From positions 1-8,000 of the forward strand of contig JAHEOB010000356.1 in NCBI GenBank assembly GCA_018610095.1: DNA of 8,000 nt, in the 5' to 3' direction. The notes beneath the pieces were generated by a model. The model had not been told where the DNA came from and did not search any database. It saw nothing but the letters and a program-made list of their open reading frames with translations. The position numbers and the translations under genes are program-made. Positions 1 to 5,777 of this stretch are shown in pieces. How positions within the stretch are numbered: position 1 is the first letter of the stretch; every line of letters begins with the position of its first letter. This stretch comes from Halothece sp. MAG (GTDB lineage Bacteria; Cyanobacteriota; Cyanobacteriia; Cyanobacteriales; Rubidibacteraceae).

Positions 1-618
1 GGGTGGAGCGTACAGTTGTCCGCCTTTATCCGTAGGAGAAATAATAAACACCCCCATATCCCGTTCCTGGGCAGCAGCGACAGCAGGTTCATTCCGTTGC
101 CACAAATAATAGTAATGGAGATTGACAAAGGAAAAATAACCACTGTTAATGGCTGCCAAAATAATCTCTAACGGGGCATGAGTGGAAAACCCAATATTAC
201 CCACTTTTCCTTCCGCTTGGGCTTGCTGTAAGGGCGGTAAACAACCGTTCTCTGCCGTTACCCAATTGAGGTGTTCCCAGGTATTAATGCCGTGGATGGC
301 AACATTATCCACATAATCCACCTCTAGCCGTTGCAAACTATTGTTTAGGCGTTCCGCCATTTGCTCAGGATTGGGGGTGGGAGGAAGTTTCGTGGTTAAA
401 TATACCTCACTTCGCGAAACGGGAAGTTGCGGGAGAATATTGCCAATATATTTTTCACTATCGCCATAGGCACTGGCGGTTTCAATATGGTTAATCCCTG
501 CTGCGATCGCGCTTTTTAGGGTTTCCTGAAACTGACTCGGATTATGGAGTCCCCGCATGGTTCCTAGAGAAAAAACCGAGACGGGGAGATTGGTTTGTCC
601 AAATCGTCGATAGTGCAT
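1..618 (-). CDS. Aldo/keto reductase, COG1453-like (3' end outside window)
   Basis: An open frame of 206 codons runs from an ATG at 618 to the left edge without a stop, so the C-terminal part is missing. It begins MHYRRFGQTNLPVSVFSLGT, the usual opening of NAD(P)H-dependent aldo/keto reductases with a TIM-barrel fold. Positions matching the catalytic tetrad are Glu46 (in HIETASAYG), Tyr51, Lys77 (in TTKLPP) and His109 (in VAIHGIN). The first is Asp in most of the superfamily. Further family-like stretches are EGKVGNIGFSTH near 136-147 and GVFIISPTDKGGQLY near 190-204. The whole resembles the cyanobacterial reductases of the COG1453 type, many of which carry a C-terminal Fe-S domain; that part would lie outside the window. 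The physiological substrate cannot be told. The ATG overlaps the stop of the upstream BFN gene (TAATG), which suggests co-transcription and translational coupling. Family assignment is firm, specific role unknown. Confidence 0.9.
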   Translation of the reverse strand, partial: MHYRRFGQTNLPVSVFSLGTMRGLHNPSQFQETLKSAIAAGINHIETASAYGDSEKYIGNILPQLPVSRSEVYLTTKLPPTPNPEQMAERLNNSLQRLEVDYVDNVAIHGINTWEHLNWVTAENGCLPPLQQAQAEGKVGNIGFSTHAPLEIILAAINSGYFSFVNLHYYYLWQRNEPAVAAAQERDMGVFIISPTDKGGQLYAPP

Positions 619-1130
619 TAGGAACTGGATTCTTCGTTATTTTTGGAGGAACGACCGCGAATAAAATCTTCTGGGCTAACGTTGGCAACAAACTCTTTGA
701 AGGCTTGTTGTTCTTCTTCATCGGCATCCCGATCTACGGGAATGGAGGCTTCTGCAACGACTTCTTCCATTACCCAAATGGGAGTGGCAGTACGAACTGC
801 GATCGCGATCGCGTCACTGGGACGACAATCAATTTCACGGCTATTTTCTCCCTGTTGCAAACACAAAAGGGCATAAAAGGTATTATCTTCTAGGGAATGA
901 ATAATCACGCGGGTAACATTCATTTCCCAGGCTTCAAAGATATTGACCATTAAATCATGGGTAAGCGGGCGCGGTGGCGTTTGGTTTTCCAGGGCACCCA
1001 TAATCGCCTTGGCTTGATCTTGTCCGATGTAAATGGGTAAAGCCCGACGTTCTGAACCATCTTTCAAAAGCGCGATCGGACTTCTTGTAATCCCATCCAA
1101 GGCAATTCCAGAAACGTTCATTTCAATCAT
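618..1130 (-). CDS. BFN-domain (bifunctional nuclease, DUF151) protein
   Basis: A 170-residue protein of the DUF151/BFN family. The core domain spans about residues 3-130, with the typical blocks LPIYIG (31-36), PRPLTHDLM (53-61) and EIDCRPSDAIAIAVR (99-113) followed by PIWV. An acidic tail region, EEEQQAFKEFVANVSPEDF (138-156), resembles the C-terminal extension seen in cyanobacterial and plant members. Plant and bacterial BFN proteins have been described as having RNase and DNase activity, and the family is also linked to stress response; which role applies here is not visible. The start at 1130 is backed by AAGAGG at 1139-1144 on the minus strand, 8 nt upstream. It is the first gene of a unit with the aldo/keto reductase, whose ATG overlaps its stop. 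A tandem HIP1 palindrome lies in its most conserved motif. No signal peptide or membrane segment is seen. Confidence 0.93.
   Translation of the reverse strand: MIEMNVSGIALDGITRSPIALLKDGSERRALPIYIGQDQAKAIMGALENQTPPRPLTHDLMVNIFEAWEMNVTRVIIHSLEDNTFYALLCLQQGENSREIDCRPSDAIAIAVRTATPIWVMEEVVAEASIPVDRDADEEEQQAFKEFVANVSPEDFIRGRSSKNNEESSS
799..812. repeat. Tandem overlapping HIP1 sites
   Basis: Two GCGATCGC octamers overlap by two bases to give a 14-bp perfect palindrome inside the BFN gene, encoding Ala107-Ala111 of the conserved DAIAIAV stretch. Other full HIP1 copies in the window start at 503, 1361, 1658 and 5477, six in all, against well under one expected by chance in 8 kb. HIP1 is a well-known over-represented octamer of many cyanobacterial genomes and is the main taxonomic clue in the raw sequence. 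Confidence 0.95.
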
Positions 1131-1311
1131 CAGTTTCGCCTCTTTTCCACTGCTGTCAGCATTGATGTTGGTTTTGGCTGATGCGGTAAACTAAACATAA
1201 ACACCGATCACTCCCTATTGTACTTGTTTTCTTCTCTGTTTTCCTAGTTTAATCAAGGGCAATATTTTGTAATGATCGGTTTGGAGGTTCCATTATTATT
1301 ATCACTGACCC
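1131..1311. promoter_or_regulatory. Divergent intergenic region, BFN gene / ribE
   Basis: These 181 bp separate two genes that read away from each other and must hold both promoters unless transcripts start further out. On the minus strand a TACAAT hexamer (1217-1222) could be the -10 for the BFN gene, leaving a leader of about 80 nt, but no good -35 sits 16-18 bp upstream of it. On the plus strand TTGTTT (1224-1229), 18 bp, TTTAAT (1248-1253) is a weak sigma70-like match for ribE. I see no FMN riboswitch-like structure before ribE; the predicted leader of roughly 50 nt would be too short for one. Promoter placement is tentative. Confidence 0.35.
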
Positions 1312-1992
1312 GTGTTTACCGGATTAATTCAAGCCCAAGGCATCATTTATCCCCAAGGCAGCGATCGCTTTCAGATTAACATTCCCCCTTCCCAAGCTAG
1401 TGCCATTCTCAAGGAACTGGTTATCGGCGATAGTATTGCTGTGGATGGTGTCTGTTTGACAGTGGAGCAGGTTTTATCAGAAGGCTTTGTTGCCACCGCC
1501 TCTTCTGAAACCTTAGAACGAACCAATTTAGGGCATCGCAGCGAAAGCAGTGGTTATGTCAATCTTGAACCCTCTCTGAAAGTGGGGGCAAAACTAGGGG
1601 GACATTTTGTAATGGGGCATGTGGATGGAGTGGGTCGTTTATTACAATCGGTTCCCAGCGATCGCAGTTGGGAAATCACCTTTGCCCCCTTAACAGGGGC
1701 TTCTCAACAGTGGCATCAAACCATTGCCCCCTATTTAATTCCGAAAGGGAGTATTGCCGTCAATGGCATTAGTTTAACCATTGCCGATTGTGATCCCGAA
1801 GGTAGTTGGTTTCAATGTGCCGTAATTCCCTTAACCTATCAAGAAACCAACCTCTCTAGCTTACGGGAAGGAGACTGGGTCAATCTCGAAAGCGATATTC
1901 TGGGCAAATATGTGGAAAAACTCCTCAATTATCGAAGCCGTGACGACAACGATATTAGTTGCTCCTTTCTCGCGGAACATGGCTATCTTTGA
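1312..1992 (+). CDS. ribE: Riboflavin synthase, alpha subunit
   Basis: Catalyses the dismutation of two 6,7-dimethyl-8-ribityllumazine molecules into riboflavin and a pyrimidinedione, the last step of riboflavin synthesis. The 226 residues form the typical tandem lumazine-binding repeat: domain 1 at about 1-98, domain 2 at about 99-200. Visible marks are the canonical N-terminus MFTGLIQ, VDGVCLTV with Cys48, ETLERTNLG (66-74), GHFVMGHVDG with His103, the matching VNGISLTI (150-157) in repeat 2, and ETNLSSL plus LGKYVEKLL at the end. Length is ordinary for the family (a little over 200), with a short hydrophilic tail. The start is GTG; an in-frame TGA at 1306 rules out a longer form, and MFTGL is the conserved family start. 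The only Shine-Dalgarno-like GGAGG (1283-1287) is 24 nt away, too far for normal use. The 3' end overlaps glmU tail-to-tail by 10 bp. The gene is called ribE or ribC depending on the species. Confidence 0.97.
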   Translation: MFTGLIQAQGIIYPQGSDRFQINIPPSQASAILKELVIGDSIAVDGVCLTVEQVLSEGFVATASSETLERTNLGHRSESSGYVNLEPSLKVGAKLGGHFVMGHVDGVGRLLQSVPSDRSWEITFAPLTGASQQWHQTIAPYLIPKGSIAVNGISLTIADCDPEGSWFQCAVIPLTYQETNLSSLREGDWVNLESDILGKYVEKLLNYRSRDDNDISCSFLAEHGYL

Positions 1993-3344
1993 GCGGAATC
2001 TTTCAATCGCCACCCCGGTTTCACCACTTGGCGCGATCGGGCAATAACTAAGGCATCGTCTTCCACATCATCAGTTACCACTGATCCCGCAGCAACCGTT
2101 ACCTCATCCCCTAAACTAACTGGGGCAACTAACACGCTATTGGAGCCAGTTTTACACTGATTACCAATGCTAGTGTGATGCTTATTTCGCCCATCATAGT
2201 TAGCAGTAATCGTACCTGCTCCGACATTAACTTCCGTGCCTAAAGTGGCATCTCCCAAATAAGATAAATGGGCGACATTACTTCCTTCTCCCACTTGAGT
2301 ATTTTTCATTTCCACAAAATTGCCCACTCGACTATCATTACCAATCGCCACATTGCCCCGTAAATGAGCATAAGGCCCAATGGTCGCCCCAGCTTCAATG
2401 GTACTATCCCGTAACACCGAGGAAAAAACCGTTACATTTTCCCCTAACTGCGTATTTTCAATGACACTGCCTGGCCCTAAGCGACAGCCAGAAGCCACCA
2501 CCGTTTTCCCGCGCAGATGGGTTTGGGGTTCAATGGTCACCTCAGGGGATAATTCCACCGTGTCATCAATGGTAATACTGTCAGGATTAATTAAGGTTAC
2601 TCCCGCTAGTAACCATTTCTCTTTAATCCGTTCCTGTAAAATGTCATACGCCTGTGCTAAATGTTTGCGGTTATTAATCCCTGTAATTTCTTGAACATCT
2701 GACACATCCATTGCCATTACAGGAGACACCGAACTAAATACATCCGTTAGATAATATTCCTGTTGCTGATTTTGGGTTGATAACTCAGGCAAAATCTCTG
2801 CCAGCTTGCCCCAATTAAAACAATAAATGCCAGCGTTAATTCGTTGATTCTGTTTTTGTTGAGGCGTACAGTCTTTTTCTTCGATAATTTCTTGCACCTG
2901 TTGATTCTGGTCACAGAAAACCCGTCCATATCCTTGTGGATTCGATAATTGGGTAGTGAGTAACGTTGCTGCATTGTGATGCTGTTGATGCGTACTCAGC
3001 AACTGTTGCAGGGTTTCCGGGCGCAATAGCGGAACATCGCCATTTAAAACCAAAAGATCTTCATCGCGATCGTGTAATAACGGAAGCAACTGTTGAACCG
3101 CGTGCCCCGTTCCCAACTGTTGTTCTTGCAAAACAAATTCTAGATTCTCCCGATGACTAAGACTAGCTTTCACTTGTTCCGCCTCATAGCCCACTACCAC
3201 AAAATAGCGCGAGGGTTGGATTAAGGAACAACTATCTAACACTCGCTCCAACATCGATTTGCCCCCCAAAGGATGTAACACTTTGGGAAGGCTTGACTTC
3301 ATTCGCGTGCCCCGTCCTGCAGCTAAAATTGCAACTGTAACCAT
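1983..3344 (-). CDS. glmU: Bifunctional UDP-GlcNAc pyrophosphorylase / GlcN-1-P acetyltransferase
   Basis: Makes UDP-N-acetylglucosamine, the precursor of peptidoglycan and lipopolysaccharide, in two steps: acetylation of glucosamine-1-phosphate with acetyl-CoA, then uridylyl transfer from UTP. The 453 residues match the normal size. The N-terminal uridyltransferase domain (about 1-230) shows LAAGRGTRMKSSLPK (7-21), QQLGTGHA (75-82), NGDVPLL (101-107), GYGR (138-141) and NAGIYCF (170-176). The C-terminal half is a left-handed beta-helix built from hexapeptide repeats (about 250-430), with NFVEMKN (342-348), the probable catalytic His359 in AHLSYLGDA, and GAGTITANYDG (375-385). All key segments are present, so it should be active. 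It starts at ATG 3344 without a clear ribosome binding site. An extended -10 at 3392-3400 would give it its own promoter, 85 bp downstream of gltA. Its last codons overlap ribE on the opposite strand. Confidence 0.98.
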   Translation of the reverse strand: MVTVAILAAGRGTRMKSSLPKVLHPLGGKSMLERVLDSCSLIQPSRYFVVVGYEAEQVKASLSHRENLEFVLQEQQLGTGHAVQQLLPLLHDRDEDLLVLNGDVPLLRPETLQQLLSTHQQHHNAATLLTTQLSNPQGYGRVFCDQNQQVQEIIEEKDCTPQQKQNQRINAGIYCFNWGKLAEILPELSTQNQQQEYYLTDVFSSVSPVMAMDVSDVQEITGINNRKHLAQAYDILQERIKEKWLLAGVTLINPDSITIDDTVELSPEVTIEPQTHLRGKTVVASGCRLGPGSVIENTQLGENVTVFSSVLRDSTIEAGATIGPYAHLRGNVAIGNDSRVGNFVEMKNTQVGEGSNVAHLSYLGDATLGTEVNVGAGTITANYDGRNKHHTSIGNQCKTGSNSVLVAPVSLGDEVTVAAGSVVTDDVEDDALVIARSRQVVKPGWRLKDSAQR

Positions 3345-3391
3345 GGTTTAATGAATGTGCTTGGGATTTCGTATCTCACTAAATCAAAGTT

Positions 3392-3400
3392 ATTATAGCA
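3392..3400 (-). promoter_or_regulatory. Probable glmU promoter, extended -10
   Basis: On the minus strand the sequence TGCTATAAT is a perfect -10 hexamer with the TG extension. It lies in the gltA-glmU gap, so a transcript starting about 7 nt downstream would have a leader of roughly 40 nt before the glmU ATG. No good -35 is found at 16-18 bp; TTGGGA (3419-3424) is 21 bp away. Extended -10 promoters often do without a strong -35. Prediction from sequence only. Confidence 0.5.
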
Positions 3401-3406
3401 GAGCCT

Positions 3407-3425
3407 GTTGGGATTGAGTCCCAAC
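3407..3425 (-). terminator. Perfect hairpin just after gltA; possible terminator or processing element
   Basis: On the minus strand GTTGGGA, loop CTCAA, TCCCAAC makes a perfect 7-bp stem that starts 4 nt after the gltA stop codon. It is followed by AGGCTCTGC, not by a run of T, so it is not a canonical Rho-independent terminator. It could protect the 3' end of gltA mRNA or act as a weak terminator. It also lies immediately upstream of the glmU -10 element, so a protein-binding dyad is another possibility. Confidence 0.4.
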
Positions 3426-3429
3426 CCTG

Positions 3430-4569
3430 TTAGGAGCGTTTCTCAATGGGAACATAAGGAACATTATGAACCCCGACATACTCTTGGGTGGGTCGAAAAA
3501 TGCGATTGACACTTAACTGCTCCTTCCAATGAGCTAACCAACCCGCTACCCGAGCCATGGTAAAAATGGGGGTAAATAGGTCTCTGGGAATCCCCAGATA
3601 ACGGTAAACTAATCCTGAATAAAAATCAACATTAGCATAAATGCCCTTATGACCTAATTTTTCTTCCACTACCTTTTCTAATTCCACAGCAATCTCGTAA
3701 TAGGGATCAGAGCCACCTTTTTCAAAGAGTTGTTCCGCTAACTGCTGTAAAATCGTTGCTCGCGGATCTTTCACTTTATACACCCGATGACCAAAGCCCA
3801 TAATTCTTTGTTTGTTGGCAATGGCTTGTTCCACAAAGGGACGCACATTTTCCACTGACCCAATTTCATCTAACATACTAATCACTTCTTCATTGGCGCC
3901 CCCATGAAGGGGACCGGCTAATGTTCCCACCGCCGATGCCACCACGGCATAGGGATCAGTGAGGGTTGAGGCAGTAACCATTGCCGAGAACGTGGAAGCA
4001 TTAATGGTATGTTCGGCATGGAGGGTTAAACAAACATCAAATACCTGAGCAGCAAAGGGATCGGGTTCCCGCTCGGTCAACATATATAAAAAATTACTGG
4101 CATAATCGAGATCCTCCCGAGGCGTAACGGGATCATTGCCATTTCGCATTAATTCAAATGCAGCGACCATGGTGGGAATTTTGGCAAGGATACGCACCAC
4201 AGCTTCCCAAACATAGTCTGGATCATCCAAGGTTCGACGGGAATAGAATAACCCTAATGCTGCTGCACAAGCTTGAAGGGCATCCATAGGGTGACCTGAT
4301 TCGGGAAAACATTTCATCATATCCCGAATACGGTATTTAATGCGCCGATGATCGCGCACGTCTTGTTCAAAGTCTTCTAACGCTGCTTTGGACGGAAGTT
4401 CTCCCCAAATTAATAAATAAGCAGTTTCCAAAAAATTACTTTGGGCTGCGAGTTGTTCAATGGGAATCCCTTGGTATTCTAAAATTCCTTTTTGACCGTC
4501 AACATAACTAATTTTAGAGCGGGCTGCAGGAATTCCTTCTAAACCAGGTTGATACTCGCAGACTGTCAT
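3430..4569 (-). CDS. gltA: Citrate synthase
   Basis: Condenses acetyl-CoA with oxaloacetate to citrate, the entry step of the TCA cycle, which in cyanobacteria feeds 2-oxoglutarate for nitrogen assimilation. The 379 residues fit the short bacterial form of the family. It begins with the typical EGIPAARSKISYVDGQKG segment (11-28). The active-site set is complete: His187 in LHAEHTINAST, His222 in GPLHGGANE, His261 in the signature GFGHRVYKVKDPR (258-270) and Asp315 in NVDFYSG. The C-terminal FTPIFTMARVAGWLAHWKEQ (332-351) is also typical. Start ATG 4569 has a strong ribosome binding site, GAGGAGA (4577-4583, minus strand), 7 nt upstream. A 2-methylcitrate synthase could look alike, but no methylcitrate genes are near, so GltA is preferred. 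It lies 85 bp upstream of glmU on the same strand and diverges from cdsA. Confidence 0.96.
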   Translation of the reverse strand: MTVCEYQPGLEGIPAARSKISYVDGQKGILEYQGIPIEQLAAQSNFLETAYLLIWGELPSKAALEDFEQDVRDHRRIKYRIRDMMKCFPESGHPMDALQACAAALGLFYSRRTLDDPDYVWEAVVRILAKIPTMVAAFELMRNGNDPVTPREDLDYASNFLYMLTEREPDPFAAQVFDVCLTLHAEHTINASTFSAMVTASTLTDPYAVVASAVGTLAGPLHGGANEEVISMLDEIGSVENVRPFVEQAIANKQRIMGFGHRVYKVKDPRATILQQLAEQLFEKGGSDPYYEIAVELEKVVEEKLGHKGIYANVDFYSGLVYRYLGIPRDLFTPIFTMARVAGWLAHWKEQLSVNRIFRPTQEYVGVHNVPYVPIEKRS

Positions 4570-4867
4570 TGATCAATCTCCTCGGGTTGCTAACTGGGAT
4601 TTGTGCTGTTGTCAGCTACTCCCCTCATCTTTGGCAGAAAGGCTAACATAACAATGACCTTAATGAGAACAGAAGGGGGCTGAGAATAATTTATCGCAAA
4701 ATGGCAACTCATATTGATGAGATTTGTGAACGACTCCCGTCAAATTAAAGATGATGTCGGGAGACTTCTGACGACGGCTAATTAAAATAAGCGTGATCAT
4801 GGTTAAATATTCAAGGAACTGTCCCATTTAACATGGAGAGATATCCCCCTAGCTCAGTAATCTTTAT
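4570..4867. promoter_or_regulatory. Divergent intergenic region, gltA / cdsA
   Basis: The 298 bp between two genes reading apart must contain both promoters. I find no pair of -35 and -10 boxes good enough to name; TATGTT (4645-4650, minus strand) is the best -10-like hexamer facing gltA. The gap holds a short dyad CTCAT/ATGAG (4708-4721) and a longer one at 4734-4763 described separately. A 15-codon ATG frame at 4701-4748 has no ribosome binding site and looks accidental. No tRNA or known small RNA is recognised. Confidence 0.4.
4734..4763 (+). repeat. Inverted repeat upstream of cdsA
   Basis: CTCCCG (4734-4739) and CGGGAG (4758-4763) are perfect inverted arms. After a T-T mismatch the stem continues with CA/TG, leaving a 12-nt AT-rich loop. 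It lies about 105 bp before the cdsA start. There is no T-run after it. It might be a leader hairpin of the cdsA transcript or an operator; nothing else supports a function. Confidence 0.35.
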
Positions 4868-5740
4868 ATGTCTTGGAGTCGATTAATTAGCGCCATTATT
4901 GCCATTGTCACCGCCTTAGGAATCATTATCTTGGGTGGGTGGTATTTTACGGTTGGATTTGGGGTCATTGTCTTTTTAGGGCAATTGGAATATTTTCAAC
5001 TGGTTCGCGCTAAAGGAATTGAACCAGCAGCAAAAACGACCTTACTGGTGTCACAGCTTTTATTAATAACAGCCACTATTGCCCCTGAGTTAACCGATGC
5101 CATGTTTCCCGTAGCAGGGACATTAATTTGTTTTTATTTACTGTTTTTGCCGAAAATTTCCACCATTGCTGACATTGCCACATCCTTATTAGGATTATTT
5201 TACGGGGGGTACCTGCCTAGCTATTGGATTCGCTTACGCATTAGTTTGGATGAGACCATTGAGATCGGTTTTCCCTTTCAAGGCTGGCAAGGGGGTTGGT
5301 GGGAACTCCCCTATGCTTCTCAAGGATTAACCTTAACCTTATTGGCGTTTGGCTGTATTTGGGCTGCCGATATTGGGGCTTACGTCATGGGAAAACTGTT
5401 AGGAAAAACGCGCTTATCGGAAATTAGTCCTAAAAAGACCGTTGAAGGAGCCTTTTTTGGCTTTTTAGGCAGTATGGCGATCGCGGAAGGGGGAGCTTGG
5501 TTTCTTCATTGGGAAGTTTGGTGGGCAACAGGACTGTTATTAGGGGTTATGATTGGACTTACCAGCTTGCTGGGGGATTTAACCGAATCCATGTTAAAAC
5601 GGGATGCGGGAGTGAAAGATTCAGGACAATTAATCCCTGGCCATGGCGGAATTTTAGACCGCACGGATAGTTATGTCTTTACTGCCCCATTAGTCTATTA
5701 TTTCGTTACCTTACTATTGCCCCTATTAGAAGTAACGTAG
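4868..5740 (+). CDS. cdsA: Phosphatidate cytidylyltransferase (CDP-diacylglycerol synthase)
   Basis: Integral membrane enzyme that converts phosphatidic acid and CTP into CDP-diacylglycerol, the precursor of phosphatidylglycerol, the only phospholipid class common in cyanobacterial thylakoids. The 290 residues are mostly hydrophobic, with clear membrane segments at about 7-40, 58-72, 78-95, 103-120, 153-176, 194-212, 218-236 and 268-287. The family signature is complete at Ser241-Asp267: SMLKRD, KDSG (250-253), PGHGG (257-261) and ILDRTD (262-267). The upstream conserved block WAADIGAY with GKTRLSEISPKKTVEG (165-194) is present too. The start at ATG 4868 is preceded by an in-frame TAG at 4850, so no longer form is possible; no good ribosome binding site is adjacent. 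The last codons and the TAG stop lie inside a long palindrome shared with the end of the convergent pdhA gene. Confidence 0.96.
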   Translation: MSWSRLISAIIAIVTALGIIILGGWYFTVGFGVIVFLGQLEYFQLVRAKGIEPAAKTTLLVSQLLLITATIAPELTDAMFPVAGTLICFYLLFLPKISTIADIATSLLGLFYGGYLPSYWIRLRISLDETIEIGFPFQGWQGGWWELPYASQGLTLTLLAFGCIWAADIGAYVMGKLLGKTRLSEISPKKTVEGAFFGFLGSMAIAEGGAWFLHWEVWWATGLLLGVMIGLTSLLGDLTESMLKRDAGVKDSGQLIPGHGGILDRTDSYVFTAPLVYYFVTLLLPLLEVT

Positions 5741-5768
5741 AGACGTGGTAAGAAACGCCCCTACGTTA
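5733..5768. repeat. Palindrome between cdsA and pdhA, possible bidirectional terminator
   Basis: Two 14-nt arms (5733-5746 and 5755-5768) enclose an 8-nt loop. On the plus strand 12 of 14 positions pair, with two A-C mismatches. On the minus strand the same two become G-U, so the pdhA transcript could form a full 14-bp stem. The left arm contains GTAGAGACG, the right arm is the complement of GTAGGGGCG; both resemble interspersed palindromic repeats I recall from many cyanobacterial genomes. The left arm covers the last codons and the TAG stop of cdsA. No strong T-run follows on either side, so termination is plausible from position but not proven. Confidence 0.55.
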
Positions 5769-5777
5769 GCGCTTTAA

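Noticed and set aside
542..727. 61-codon minus-strand frame across the BFN/reductase junction
   Set aside because: It overlaps two well-supported genes in a different frame and resembles nothing known.
643..893. Open frames of 62-77 codons on the plus strand opposite the BFN gene
   Set aside because: They lie wholly within a clearly conserved gene on the other strand, show no family motifs and lack ribosome binding sites.
1224..1311. Possible FMN riboswitch before ribE
   Set aside because: The leader appears too short and I cannot find the conserved FMN-element segments.
2008..2033. CGCCA/TGGCG hairpin near the glmU 3' end as a ribE terminator
   Set aside because: Only 5 bp, inside glmU coding sequence and without a T-run.
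2380..3160. Open frames on the plus strand opposite glmU
   Set aside because: Shadows of the glmU frame; low-complexity translations without recognisable domains.
4701..4748. 15-codon ATG frame in the gltA/cdsA gap
   Set aside because: No ribosome binding site and a length easily reached by chance; it could only be revived by ribosome profiling or conservation.
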